Made by a program: the position numbers and the translations under genes. From the NCBI GenBank assembly GCA_947440575.1, contig CANETF010000018.1, positions 1 to 38,984 on the forward strand: 38,984 nt of DNA, written 5' to 3'. This DNA comes from Verrucomicrobiaceae bacterium (GTDB lineage Bacteria > Verrucomicrobiota > Verrucomicrobiia > Verrucomicrobiales > Verrucomicrobiaceae). The notes under the pieces are model-generated. The model searched no databases, was not told the DNA's origin, and saw nothing but the letters and a program-made list of their open reading frames with translations. This document shows positions 25,795-34,325 of the stretch, piece by piece. Within the stretch, counting starts at the first letter, position 1. Each line of letters begins with the position of its first letter.

Positions 25795-27144
25795 ATGAAC
25801 CCGACACGCCGCCGTTTCCTCGAAGCCTCTGCGCTCGCCTTCACCGCACCTTTGTTGGGACAAGTGCCGGGAGATCGCCCTCGGCAGGACGCTCAGGTGA
25901 GGGTGCTCAATCCGCGCAACCGAGTGCCGGTGAGCATCATCATTGATGACTCCACCTGTCTGGTGAATTTAAATAAGTTTGCCATCCCGCAGTTCGCAGT
26001 GGCGAACCCTGGCAAGTATGACCACTACCCATGGAAAAGCTGGCCGGACGAGATCCCGGACAGCTTCGTCCGAAAGTTCGCCGACTGGGCGGATGAGAAC
26101 GGTGTGAAAGGCAAGTACAGCATTGTGCCCTATCCCGCCTGTGTCGGCCGACTCGACCGCGAAATCCCCGGCTGGAGTCAGCGCGAGTTGCAGGAGAGCA
26201 TCAAGCTGGTGCGCGAGCGCATGATGCCGAATTGGGATATCCACCCTGAGATGGTCACGCACACGCGGGTCATCGACACGAAGACCGGGCATCCCTACAA
26301 CGAAATCAGCCCCCGCTACATGGAAAACTGGAAGTGGTGCGGAGGCCGCAGTGTGGATGAGATTGCCGATTACATGAGCTACGCGCTGACCATCTTGAAA
26401 AATATTGGCCTACCGTGCGAGGGTCTCACGACCCCAGGGGGCTTTGGCGGTGACGCGCGGCCCCAGCTTGCGCAGGCGACGTTTGAGTCCTGTCGCAGTG
26501 TCTTTCAGGCGGAGATACCCCACTATTTCCGCGATCTGTATGCCAGCGGCGAGCAAAGCGTGGCTCCCATCGTGCAGAATGTCTCGGGATTGGACAGCGA
26601 TGACCCTCGCTGCGTTGTGCACGTTCTAGGCTGCACTGGCGATTGGACAGGCGGATGGGATTGCGTGACACCGAAAGGAGCGGATGCCTTCATCACTGAG
26701 GACGGTCAACGTGGTCGCATGGTGGAAGTCATCAAACGCAGCGAGCCCGCCATCATCGTCTGTCATTGGACCGGCATCTATTGGAATGGTCTTGAGATCG
26801 GCTTCGAGATCTTTCGTGAGGTCGTGAAACGGCTTCACGCTAACTTCAATCATCTGCATTGGATGAAGTTAAGCGAAATCGCCCGCTACTGGGCAGCGAA
26901 GGAACTCACGCGCATCGAGTGGAATGGACAGGGACGCACCGTCTCGCTCAAAGCGCCTTTTGCCTGTGACGAGTTCACGCTTGAACTGCCTTTCAGCGAG
27001 GGAGCGCCTCAATTCAGGGATCAACCACCGCAAAAAGTGGACTCCTGTTTGCAGTTGAAACCAGGAACCTGGTGTCGGGAGGCAGATAAAACCTTTGTCT
27101 GCCTCAAACTGCCGAAAGGAAACAGCACGCTCACCGTGACTTAG
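25795..27144 (+). CDS. Tat-exported polysaccharide deacetylase-like protein
   Basis: A 449-residue protein with a twin-arginine leader (TRRRFLEASALAF). The body has features of the NodB/polysaccharide deacetylase barrel: Asp51-Asp52 in SIIIDDSTC (motif 1), a possible H-x4-H metal pair at 150-155 (HPEMVTH), and TTPGGFGG near 212-219 in the place of motif 3. A beta-rich C-terminal section after ~370 (WNGQGRTVSLKAPF, FTLELPF) resembles a small accessory domain. The match to the deacetylase family is by pattern only and the order of residues is not canonical. It directly follows the TIM-barrel gene and probably shares its regulation. The activity and substrate are unknown. Confidence 0.6.
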   Translation: MNPTRRRFLEASALAFTAPLLGQVPGDRPRQDAQVRVLNPRNRVPVSIIIDDSTCLVNLNKFAIPQFAVANPGKYDHYPWKSWPDEIPDSFVRKFADWADENGVKGKYSIVPYPACVGRLDREIPGWSQRELQESIKLVRERMMPNWDIHPEMVTHTRVIDTKTGHPYNEISPRYMENWKWCGGRSVDEIADYMSYALTILKNIGLPCEGLTTPGGFGGDARPQLAQATFESCRSVFQAEIPHYFRDLYASGEQSVAPIVQNVSGLDSDDPRCVVHVLGCTGDWTGGWDCVTPKGADAFITEDGQRGRMVEVIKRSEPAIIVCHWTGIYWNGLEIGFEIFREVVKRLHANFNHLHWMKLSEIARYWAAKELTRIEWNGQGRTVSLKAPFACDEFTLELPFSEGAPQFRDQPPQKVDSCLQLKPGTWCREADKTFVCLKLPKGNSTLTVT

Positions 27145-27279
27145 CAACTCTGCTGCCGGGACTTCGATCAATGCAACCTCGCCGCACCGTGATGGCTACC
27201 TCCAAAACCGTGTACCGCATTTGACCCATTGATTTCCCGCACACTTCCACCCTAACCTGACGTTCCACTCCTCTCCGCC

Positions 27280-28191
27280 ATGAACCGCCGTCACTTCCTC
27301 CAATCCGGAGCCGCCCTCGCCGGGTCGCTCGCCACCTCCGTTCCCTCTCTTACCACCGCCGCCGGCAAGGGCACACGCAACGAACTCTGCTTCTTCACCA
27401 AACACCTCCAAGGCTTGCCCTTCGACCAAATCGCCGACATCGCCGCCGAACTCGGCGTCGATGGCATCGAGGCCCCCATCCGCCCCAAGGGCCACATCGA
27501 ACCGGAACGCATCGAAGACGAACTCCCTAAGTTCGTTGGCGAACTCAAAAAACGAAACCTCAACCTCACCATCATGACCTCGGGCATCAACGAAGTCAGT
27601 TCCGAGCAGCGCACCGAGGCCGTCCTCCGCACCGCCGCCAGCCTCGGTGTGAAGCGCTTCCGCATGCTCTATTACAAATACGACCTCGACCTGCCCATCT
27701 GGGATCAGCTCCAGGCCGTGCGCCCCAAAATCAAGGATCTCGTCCAGCTCTGCGACGAAATCGGCATCCAACCCCTGTTCCAAAATCACTCCGGCAAAAC
27801 CTACTTCGGCGCCCCCGTCTGGGACATCTACTCCATCATGCGCGAATACAAACCGGAGCAGTTCGCCTTCGCCTTCGACATCCTCCACGCCACCGCCGAG
27901 GGCGGCCTGAGCTGGCCTCTGGAAGCCGCCCTGGTGAAGTCCCATCGAGGCGCTGTTTACTTCAAAGACTTTGCCTGGAAGAACAAAAAAACCGCCACCT
28001 GCCCCCTCGGTCAAGGCATGGTCGACGAAGCCTTCGCCAAAATGCTGGTCAAAGAAAACTACAGCGGCCCCGTCTCCCTGCACGTTGAGTACCTTGAAGG
28101 CGATCCCAAAGACGCGGCCATCCTGAAAGAGTTCAAGGCCGCCCAGGATCGCGATTTCAAACTCCTCAAGCAATGGCTCGGCCTCGCATGA
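27280..28191 (+). CDS. Tat-exported TIM-barrel isomerase-like protein
   Basis: A 303-residue protein with leader NRRHFLQSGAALAGSLA and the sugar phosphate isomerase/epimerase barrel (GVDGIEAPIRPKGHIEPERI; GVKRFRMLYYKYD). Where many members have a metal-binding glutamate in an IEN-type strand, this one has LFQNHSG (166-172). Asp200, the KDF segment (229-231) and Glu270 (SLHVEY) remain. PVC relatives often carry the QNHSG form, so this may mark a subfamily rather than loss. It lies 135 bp after the deacetylase-like gene and overlaps the downstream propeller gene by 4 bp. A periplasmic sugar-modifying role is inferred. Confidence 0.8.
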   Translation: MNRRHFLQSGAALAGSLATSVPSLTTAAGKGTRNELCFFTKHLQGLPFDQIADIAAELGVDGIEAPIRPKGHIEPERIEDELPKFVGELKKRNLNLTIMTSGINEVSSEQRTEAVLRTAASLGVKRFRMLYYKYDLDLPIWDQLQAVRPKIKDLVQLCDEIGIQPLFQNHSGKTYFGAPVWDIYSIMREYKPEQFAFAFDILHATAEGGLSWPLEAALVKSHRGAVYFKDFAWKNKKTATCPLGQGMVDEAFAKMLVKENYSGPVSLHVEYLEGDPKDAAILKEFKAAQDRDFKLLKQWLGLA

Positions 28192-29396
28192 CACGCAGAC
28201 TCCTTCTCACTCTCTGGCTCACCACCACCGTCCTCCACGCCGCCGATTGGCCCCAACTCCTCGGCCCCACCCGCGACGGCGTCATCCAAGCACCCGTCAA
28301 TCAAAAACTCATCGCCCCCCAGCCCGTCTGGGACCGCGACCTCGGCACCGGATTCGCCGGCCCAGTAGTCGCCACCGGCAAGGTCATCATCACCCACCGC
28401 CTCGGTGATGATCTTGTCGTCGAAGCCATCGACGCCACCACCGGCATCCTCCTCTGGTCCTTCAAACGCCCAACCGACTACGTCGACAGCTTCGGCTTCG
28501 ACAACGGCCCCCGCGGCGTGCCCGCCATCGCCGAAGGCCGTATCTTCGTTCACGGCGCCGACGGCATGCTCGACGCACTCGACCTCGAAACCGGCAAGGC
28601 CCTCTGGCAAGTCGACACCGTCAAAGACTACGAGTCACCCCAGGGCTTCTTCGGCCGCGCCTGCTCCCCCTTGGTGCACAGCGGCCGCGTCATCATCACC
28701 CCCGGCGGCTCGCGCGATGGCAAACCCGCCGGTGTCGTCGCCTTCGATGTTGCCACCGGTCAACCCCTCTGGCAAAGCGTCGCCGACGAAGCCGGCTACG
28801 CCTCCCCCATGGCCTATGGTTCCGACCAGCTTCTCTGTTGGCTCCGCAACGAACTCTGGCTGCTCGAATCGACCACCGGCAAGGTCATCGCCCAGCGCCG
28901 CCTCCGCGCCGACATGGAAGCCAGCGTGAACGCCTCCCAACCCGTCCTCCTCAGCGGCAATCGCGTCCTGCTCTCCGCTGGCTACGACGTCGGCCTCCAC
29001 GTGTTGCAACTCCCCTCCCTCAAACCCCTCTGGAACAAAGAAGGCCTCCTCGACTGCCACTACGGCACGCCCGTCATCGAGGGCGACATCATCTTAGGTT
29101 TCGATGGACGCCAGGAACGCGGCCAAACCCTCCGCTCCATCGACCTCACCACTCAGGACAAAATCTGGCAATCCCCCGCCATCCCCGGAGGCACCCTCAT
29201 CCGCGTCGGCTCCCACCTCCTCGCCGTCACCGAGCAAGGCGAACTCTGGATCCTCCCCACCACCGCCAAAACCTTCGACCCTCTTCATCAAATCCAAATC
29301 TTCCGCTCCGGTCATCGCTCCCATCTCGCCTTCTCAGATGGCCTACTCTTCGCCCGCGACGGCCAACAGCTCGTCGCCATCAAGGTCTTCGAGTGA
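28188..29396 (+). CDS. Exported PQQ-like beta-propeller protein
   Basis: A 402-residue protein with a signal peptide (RRLLLTLWLTTTVLHA) and repeated propeller blades of the PQQ/WD-like type (VEAIDATTGILLWSF, LDALDLETGKALWQV, VVAFDVATGQPLWQS, LWLLESTTGKVIAQR). It opens with WPQLLGPTRDG, typical of PVC propeller proteins of unknown function. No quinoprotein-dehydrogenase active-site set is obvious, so cofactor binding is unproven. I chose the ATG at 28188 because it overlaps the preceding stop as ATGA; the longer frame from 28173 would put five extra residues before the leader. It is probably co-translated with the TIM-barrel protein. Confidence 0.85.
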   Translation: MTRRLLLTLWLTTTVLHAADWPQLLGPTRDGVIQAPVNQKLIAPQPVWDRDLGTGFAGPVVATGKVIITHRLGDDLVVEAIDATTGILLWSFKRPTDYVDSFGFDNGPRGVPAIAEGRIFVHGADGMLDALDLETGKALWQVDTVKDYESPQGFFGRACSPLVHSGRVIITPGGSRDGKPAGVVAFDVATGQPLWQSVADEAGYASPMAYGSDQLLCWLRNELWLLESTTGKVIAQRRLRADMEASVNASQPVLLSGNRVLLSAGYDVGLHVLQLPSLKPLWNKEGLLDCHYGTPVIEGDIILGFDGRQERGQTLRSIDLTTQDKIWQSPAIPGGTLIRVGSHLLAVTEQGELWILPTTAKTFDPLHQIQIFRSGHRSHLAFSDGLLFARDGQQLVAIKVFE

Positions 29397-29398
29397 CC

Positions 29399-30094
29399 TC
29401 AAGTCCCGCGCCTGTTCCCAAACAAATCAAGGTGCAACCTCGGCGACAACCGATAGCCGAACGCCTTGCACGCCTCGATGAGAAGCGGATATCGCCCCTG
29501 CATCGCCTCCACACTCGTCCCCTCCGGCATCAGCAGCACCCGGCTCGGCTCAATCGGCACCCCAACCCGCTCCATCACCTCACGCGCCTCCGTCAAATCC
29601 TCCGCGTTCGAAATCACAAACTTCCACTGCACCTCATACTGCTCCGCCCACGCCCGCAGCACCGCCGGTTGCAGTCGCGTCTCCTCATGCCGCTTTACCC
29701 ACCCTTCACCAGAGCGCTCCAAACTCGGCGTTGAGTTCGAAAGCTTCGGACTGATCGACGCCAAATCACACGCGATCCCCTCCGGCATCATCGTCCCCGC
29801 CGTCTCAATCGTGAGGTGATACCCCGCCTCCCGCAGTCGCCTTGCCAATTCCGGCAGCTCCTTCACAATCATCGGCTCCCCACCCGTCAGCACCACATGC
29901 CGCGCCGGATGCCTCCGCACCTCCGCCAAGATCTCCTCCACACTCCGCTCGCTCCCCTCCGGCTTCCACGACGCATACGGCGTGTCACACCATCCGCATC
30001 GCAAATTGCAGCCCGACGTCCGCACAAACACCGACGGCACTCCCACCAGCGAGCCCTCGCCTTGGATCGAATAAAACCATTCCGAGATCCTCAT
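29399..30094 (-). CDS. queE: 7-carboxy-7-deazaguanine synthase (radical SAM)
   Basis: A 231-residue radical-SAM enzyme that contracts 6-carboxytetrahydropterin to 7-carboxy-7-deazaguanine on the way to queuosine in tRNA. It has the CxxxCxxC cluster site CNLRCGWC (Cys29, 33, 36), YSIQGEG at 9-15 (family xxxQGEG), and LTGGEPM around 69-75 with IETAGT at 96-101. Length and N-terminus are normal. The gene lies 6 bp downstream of the MmcQ/YjbR-like gene and ends 2 bp from the convergent propeller gene. Other queuosine genes (queC, queD, queF) are not in the window. Confidence 0.93.
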   Translation of the reverse strand: MRISEWFYSIQGEGSLVGVPSVFVRTSGCNLRCGWCDTPYASWKPEGSERSVEEILAEVRRHPARHVVLTGGEPMIVKELPELARRLREAGYHLTIETAGTMMPEGIACDLASISPKLSNSTPSLERSGEGWVKRHEETRLQPAVLRAWAEQYEVQWKFVISNAEDLTEAREVMERVGVPIEPSRVLLMPEGTSVEAMQGRYPLLIEACKAFGYRLSPRLHLDLFGNRRGT

Positions 30095-30100
30095 AATGAC

Positions 30101-30457
30101 TCAACTCCTTTGATACTCCGCCCGCACCTTCTTCGGCAAACTCGCCACCACCAAATCAAACGAGTGCTCGATCAGCTCCCGCACCAGCTTCGAAGGCAAC
30201 GTGCCGTCCAGCATCAACGTGTTCCAATGCTTCTTGCTCATGTGATAGCCCGGCAAAATGGACTCATATCGATCCCTCAACTCCAACGCCCACTCCGGAT
30301 CACACTTCAAATTCATCCGCACCGGCACCTCATCCGGAATCAGCAGCGCAAACATCTTACCCGCCACCTTGTAAACCAGCGCCTCAGGTCCAAACGGCAC
30401 CGTCTCCTCCACCTGGGGCAGGGCAAGGCAATGGGCGCGTGCAGTTTCAAAAGTCAT
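30101..30457 (-). CDS. MmcQ/YjbR family protein
   Basis: A 118-residue small cytoplasmic protein of the MmcQ/YjbR family, with a CyaY-like fold. The signatures are a start of the MTFETARAHCLALPQVEETVPFG type, VYKVAGKMFALL, and HMSKKHWNTLML near residues 73-84. These proteins are often annotated as putative DNA-binding, but their role is not established. The ATG at 30457 is preceded by GAGGGAG on the minus strand and begins the family domain exactly; the longer frame would overlap the upstream gene. It lies between the DUF2238-like gene and queE in an apparent three-gene unit. Confidence 0.85.
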   Translation of the reverse strand: MTFETARAHCLALPQVEETVPFGPEALVYKVAGKMFALLIPDEVPVRMNLKCDPEWALELRDRYESILPGYHMSKKHWNTLMLDGTLPSKLVRELIEHSFDLVVASLPKKVRAEYQRS

Positions 30458-30494
30458 CTCGTCTCCCTCCTCTTGCCACGCTTCGCCAGCCCAA

Positions 30495-31118
30495 TCAACC
30501 CCTCCCATTTCCCAATCGAATGCTCAGCACCGCAATCACCGTCCCCGTCAGATTCGCCACCAGATCCCACCCCGTGTTCTCATAACCCCCCACATTCGTG
30601 TTCGGAATCGTCAGCACCGCAATGAACTCCACCACCTCGTTCAGCGCCCCAAATCCCATCCCCGCTGCCGCGCACAAAATCAGCACCCCCAGCCCTGGCT
30701 TCAGCCGCCCGCCATCCTCCTCCCGAAACATCTGCCGCGCTCCATGCCAGCACAACCACGTCGTCACCCCAAACCCGAACGCGTGCACAATCTGATCATA
30801 CTTCAAAAGATTCGGGATCAGCCACCAACTGTACAAAACCGCCTGATCCCCGTTGTAAGGCCAACCCTCCGGCAGCGGACACAATCCCCCCGCCATGTGC
30901 AGAAACCCCCAAACCGAAAACGCCCACAGCAACGGCATCGTCAAACCCACCCGCCGATGCACCACCGTCATCACCCCGATCAGGACCAGCATCACCACAA
31001 TGTAAAAAATGAACTCCTTGTTCCCCCGCGCCATCGACGCCGCCACCGCCGCCAGCATGTAAGCCGCGTTGAAAAGAATGATCGGCAGCAACTTGATCGG
31101 ACGACCCTGTTCACTCAT
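30495..31118 (-). CDS. Polytopic membrane protein, DUF2238/YjdF-like
   Basis: A 207-residue inner-membrane protein with about five or six hydrophobic helices. The segment LLKYDQIVHAFGFGVTTWLCWHGA, then GFGALNEVVEFIAVLT and NTGWDLVANLTGTVIAV near the C-terminus, resemble the DUF2238 (YjdF) family, whose function is unknown. Conserved His, Glu and Asp residues inside the helices suggest an enzymatic or transport site. The ATG at 31118 is chosen since it precedes the first helix by a short basic segment; an upstream frame extension has no support. It is the first gene of the leftward unit with mmcQ-like and queE. Confidence 0.6.
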   Translation of the reverse strand: MSEQGRPIKLLPIILFNAAYMLAAVAASMARGNKEFIFYIVVMLVLIGVMTVVHRRVGLTMPLLWAFSVWGFLHMAGGLCPLPEGWPYNGDQAVLYSWWLIPNLLKYDQIVHAFGFGVTTWLCWHGARQMFREEDGGRLKPGLGVLILCAAAGMGFGALNEVVEFIAVLTIPNTNVGGYENTGWDLVANLTGTVIAVLSIRLGNGRG

Positions 31119-31212
31119 CCCCGCATCATGTTTCAAAAAATCCCCGCCCGCGATCTTTTTTCTCCGCAAGCCCCCGGCGCAAAACACCCCACGCCCGCTT
31201 CGTTACCTCCCC

Positions 31213-31950
31213 ATGCTTCGCTCTGTTCTCCTCACTCTGGCGCTGCTCTCCGTCCTCGCCCCTCCCTCCCAACTAAACGCCGCCACCCTCCATCTCGGCG
31301 CCGCCACCATCGACATCACCCCAGACAAGCCCGTCGCCCTCGATGGCCAGCGCTCCATCCGCCAGCGCATGCGCAAACTGCGCGGCGATGTCTCCCGCCT
31401 CGATGCCATCGCCCAACGCATCGTCACAGCCTGGGACGACGCCCTCGAAGGCGCACGCCATGACATCCGCTCCGACGTCCCCCTCCACCACCATGTCAAA
31501 ACCATCGACCTGCCCTACCGGAAAGTCACCATCCTCGAGCGCTCCGAAGCCATGACCGAAGCCGCCCACTTCAAAGACATCCCCGCCCAGCACTGGAACT
31601 TCCTCTGGAACCAAAAAGTCGTCGATCGCTTCGACGCCCAAAAAGCCGGCACTAAAAAACCCTACCCCATGGAACTCCACGCCGTCCGCCTCGGCGACTG
31701 CGCCATCGCCACCAATGACTTCGAACTCTACACCGATTTCGGCATCCAAATGAAAGCCCGCAGCCCCGGCACCCAAACCTTCATCATCCAACTCGCCGGC
31801 CCCGGCACCTACCTCCCCACCGAACGAGCCGTCAAACACGGCGGCTACGGCGCCGTCATCCAAAGCAGCCAGATCGGCCCCGAAGGCGGCCAAGTCCTCG
31901 TCGAAGAAACCGTCCAAACCTGGAAACAACTCTGGCCCGCCGCCAGATAA
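31213..31950 (+). CDS. Internally shortened ceramidase-like exported protein
   Basis: A 245-residue protein with a signal peptide (residues 1-23). LHLGAATIDITPDKPVALDGQ (26-46) matches the first strand of neutral/alkaline ceramidase-like enzymes. It then passes directly to RQRMRKLRGDVSRLDAIAQRIV (50-71), which in full-length PVC relatives lies far downstream, after the catalytic half. The rest (PYPMELHAVRLGDCAIATNDFELYTDFG; GPGTYLPTERAVKHGGYGA) is the normal C-terminal part. The HTHS-type zinc motif and the second metal histidine are therefore missing. The frame is intact and the start is the ATG at 31213. It may be a deletion derivative or a repurposed lipid-binding form; ceramidase activity is unlikely. 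The Dabb gene follows after 15 bp. Confidence 0.68.
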   Translation: MLRSVLLTLALLSVLAPPSQLNAATLHLGAATIDITPDKPVALDGQRSIRQRMRKLRGDVSRLDAIAQRIVTAWDDALEGARHDIRSDVPLHHHVKTIDLPYRKVTILERSEAMTEAAHFKDIPAQHWNFLWNQKVVDRFDAQKAGTKKPYPMELHAVRLGDCAIATNDFELYTDFGIQMKARSPGTQTFIIQLAGPGTYLPTERAVKHGGYGAVIQSSQIGPEGGQVLVEETVQTWKQLWPAAR

Positions 31951-31965
31951 CGCCTCCCCCATCCC

Positions 31966-32256
31966 ATGATCGAGCACACCGTCACCTTCCGCCTCAAGCA
32001 CCCCGCCAACTCCCCCGAAGCAGCCGCCTTCCTCGCCGCTGCCGCCACCCTCGCCCATCTCCCCGGCGTCCGCGACTTCGCCATCCGCCGCCAGGTCAGC
32101 CCCAAGCTCGACCACACCCATGGCATCACCATGAAGTTCGCCACCCAGGCCGACTACGACACCTACACCACCCACCCCGACCACGTCACCTTTGTCCAAA
32201 CCCACTGGCTCCCCGAAGTCGCCGCCTTCCAAGAATCCGACTTCATCCCTCTCTAG
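31966..32256 (+). CDS. Dabb (stress-responsive A/B barrel) domain protein
   Basis: A 96-residue single-domain protein of the Dabb family, with a ferredoxin-like dimeric alpha/beta barrel. The start MIEHTVTFRLKH, the middle LPGVRDFAIRRQVSPK and the end HVTFVQTHWLPEVAAFQESDF follow the family layout. No signal peptide is present, so it should be cytoplasmic. Members bind or modify small hydrophobic or polyketide-like compounds in some cases, but most bacterial ones are uncharacterised. It is closely spaced behind the ceramidase-like gene and probably shares its transcript. A 164-bp control region with inverted repeats follows. Confidence 0.82.
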   Translation: MIEHTVTFRLKHPANSPEAAAFLAAAATLAHLPGVRDFAIRRQVSPKLDHTHGITMKFATQADYDTYTTHPDHVTFVQTHWLPEVAAFQESDFIPL

Positions 32257-32302
32257 CATCCGGGCCCTTTGCCCCGTCCTACCTGCCCGTGGACCCTTCA
32301 TC

Positions 32303-32372
32303 GTTTCACTTACCACCCGAGTGAAACTACTCAGATGGACCCAAGTAGTCTTTGGGAAATTTTACATCTGAG
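32303..32372 (+). promoter_or_regulatory. Nested and competing inverted repeats upstream of the PAS kinase
   Basis: Arm pairs are GTTTCACT (32303-32310) with AGTGAAAC (32320-32327); ACTACT (32326-32331) with AGTAGT (32344-32349); CCCAA (32340-32344) with TTGGG (32352-32356); and CTCAGATG (32330-32337) with CATCTGAG (32365-32372). Several exclude one another. An AT-rich stretch with TAATTATCGTAAATATATT follows and may hold the promoter. If that is the promoter, these repeats are upstream operators rather than RNA. Confidence 0.45.
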
Positions 32373-32420
32373 AGACGGCTGTAATTATCGTAAATATATT
32401 GTGAAAATCACCCGCTTCTG

Positions 32421-34325
32421 ATGCCATTCCCTCCCACCTCCCTTCAGCCTCGACGCCCAGGACGTCCAGGACGCCCACGCAAACTCCGTCCCTTTGTCGT
32501 CGATAAAGACAACGTCTATGAGACAGTCGTTGAAGAACTGAAGTGCGTTGTGTTCAAGACAGACACCGAAGGTCGTTGGCTCTATCTCAGCCGCGCTTGG
32601 ACTGACATCACCGGCTACAGCGTTGCCCAAAGCACCGGTCAAATGCTCACCAAGTTTTTATACCCAGAGGATCAGGATCGCGTCATGGACCTCTTCCAAC
32701 CTCTGATCGAACGCAGCAAAGAGGACTGCCGCCATGAAGTCCGCTACCTCACCCGGCGTGGAGGCTTCCGCTGGCTCGAGTGCCACGCGCGCCTTGCGCT
32801 CGACCAAGAGGGCCAGCCGGACGGCATCATCGGCACCCTCACCGATATCACCGACCGCAAGCTCGTCGAATTGCAGAATCGCAACCTCATCCTCGCTCAA
32901 GAATGCACCGCTGATGGCATCGCCCTCCTTAACGAACTCGGCGAATACACCTATCTCAATCAGGCACACGTCAAAATGTTCGGCTACGAGTCCGCGGAAG
33001 ACCTTTTGGGCAAAACCTGGCGGGAAATCTACCATCCGGACGAGGTCGCCCGCATTGAGGAGAAAGTCTTTGCCGCCCTCACCGCCAACGGTTCCTGGAC
33101 CGGCTCAGCAACAGCCAAGCGCCTCGACGGCTCCACCTTTCCAGAGGAACTTTCCCTCACCCTCCTGCCCAATGGCGGTCTCGTCTGCATCTGCCGCGAT
33201 GCCACCGAAAAAGTCGGAGCGGCTGAGGCCCTCAACGCCAGCGAAGCCCGCTGGCAGGTCGCCGTCGAAAGCATCCGCGATGGCGTTTGGGATGCCGACT
33301 TGACCACCGGTGCCGTCCACCTGTCCCAAGGCTGGAAAGCCTTGCTCGGCCTGTCCGATGACCAGCTCACCACCACCTGGGCGGAACTCAGCGCCCTCAT
33401 GCATCCGGACGATGTCAAAGATGCCGCTCAAACCGATGATCCCCACTGCATCCTCAAAACTGTCCAGTATGACGCCGAACATCGCATGCGGACCGCCGAC
33501 GGCACCTACCGCTGGCTCCTTGTCCGCGGCAAAGCCCTCTTCAATGATGCCGGACAACCCGTCCGCATGCTCGGCACTGCCGCTGATATCTCCGACCGCC
33601 GTCAGGTCCATCAGCAGCTCCTCGCCAACCTCGCCCGCGAGAAAGAACTCAGCGAAATGCGCTCCCAGTTCGTTTCCATGGCCAGTCATGAACTGCGCAC
33701 CCCCCTCGCCGCCCTCACTCTGACCCTCGAATTCCTAGCCTCCTACAGCACCAGAATCGACGCCACAGCTCTCGAAAAAGGCCTCGCCTCCGCCAACGAC
33801 TCCGCTCGCCGCCTCTCCTCCATCGTGGACGACCTCCTCTTGCTCGACCGCGTCAATCAGGGTCAACTCAACTGCGCTGCCGTCCCCGTCAACTTGGCTG
33901 ATCAAATAGCCATGCTCGCCTCCGACCCCTACTTCAACGACGCCCAGCGCAAGCGCTTCGTCATCACCTGCAACCCGCCCGGCCTTCAGGCTCGCCTGGA
34001 CCCTCAGTTGCTCCGCTACATGCTCCTGAACCTGCTCTCCAATGCCTGCAAATACTCCGCAGACGACGCCCCGGTCATGCTCCGCGCCAGCCAGGTCTCC
34101 GGAGCCGTCGTGTTAGAGGTCGAAGACTCCGGCATCGGCATTAGCAAGGCGGATCAGGACCGCATTTACTCTCTGTTCTTCCGCGGTGGCAATGTCGGCA
34201 CAACACCCGGCACAGGCCTTGGCCTAATGGTCGTCAAACGTTGCGTCGAAGCCCATTGCGGAACCATCACCTTACGCTCTTCTGCCGGTCAAGGCACCTG
34301 TTTCACCATCACCATCCCTTCCTGA
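32421..34325 (+). CDS. Soluble sensor histidine kinase with three PAS domains
   Basis: A 634-residue sensor kinase with no membrane segment, hence cytoplasmic. The N-terminus has a short basic stretch RRPGRPGRPRK (11-21), resembling an AT-hook. Three PAS/PAC units follow at about 32-150, 155-268 and 275-398; the first and third have clear PAC endings (ITDRK; ISDRR). The HisKA domain carries SHELRTP with His423 as the phosphorylation site. The ATPase domain has the N box around Asn541, DSGIG (569-573) and GTGLGL (597-602). The stop overlaps the next start as TGATG, so it is coupled to the single-domain response regulator. No heme- or flavin-binding signature is evident; the signal is unknown. 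Confidence 0.9.
   Translation: MPFPPTSLQPRRPGRPGRPRKLRPFVVDKDNVYETVVEELKCVVFKTDTEGRWLYLSRAWTDITGYSVAQSTGQMLTKFLYPEDQDRVMDLFQPLIERSKEDCRHEVRYLTRRGGFRWLECHARLALDQEGQPDGIIGTLTDITDRKLVELQNRNLILAQECTADGIALLNELGEYTYLNQAHVKMFGYESAEDLLGKTWREIYHPDEVARIEEKVFAALTANGSWTGSATAKRLDGSTFPEELSLTLLPNGGLVCICRDATEKVGAAEALNASEARWQVAVESIRDGVWDADLTTGAVHLSQGWKALLGLSDDQLTTTWAELSALMHPDDVKDAAQTDDPHCILKTVQYDAEHRMRTADGTYRWLLVRGKALFNDAGQPVRMLGTAADISDRRQVHQQLLANLAREKELSEMRSQFVSMASHELRTPLAALTLTLEFLASYSTRIDATALEKGLASANDSARRLSSIVDDLLLLDRVNQGQLNCAAVPVNLADQIAMLASDPYFNDAQRKRFVITCNPPGLQARLDPQLLRYMLLNLLSNACKYSADDAPVMLRASQVSGAVVLEVEDSGIGISKADQDRIYSLFFRGGNVGTTPGTGLGLMVVKRCVEAHCGTITLRSSAGQGTCFTITIPS

Noticed and set aside
27770..27800. 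Loss of the metal-ligand glutamate (QNHSG) in the TIM-barrel protein as a defect
   Set aside because: I recall the same QNHSG form in many PVC relatives, so it probably defines a subfamily rather than a damaged gene.
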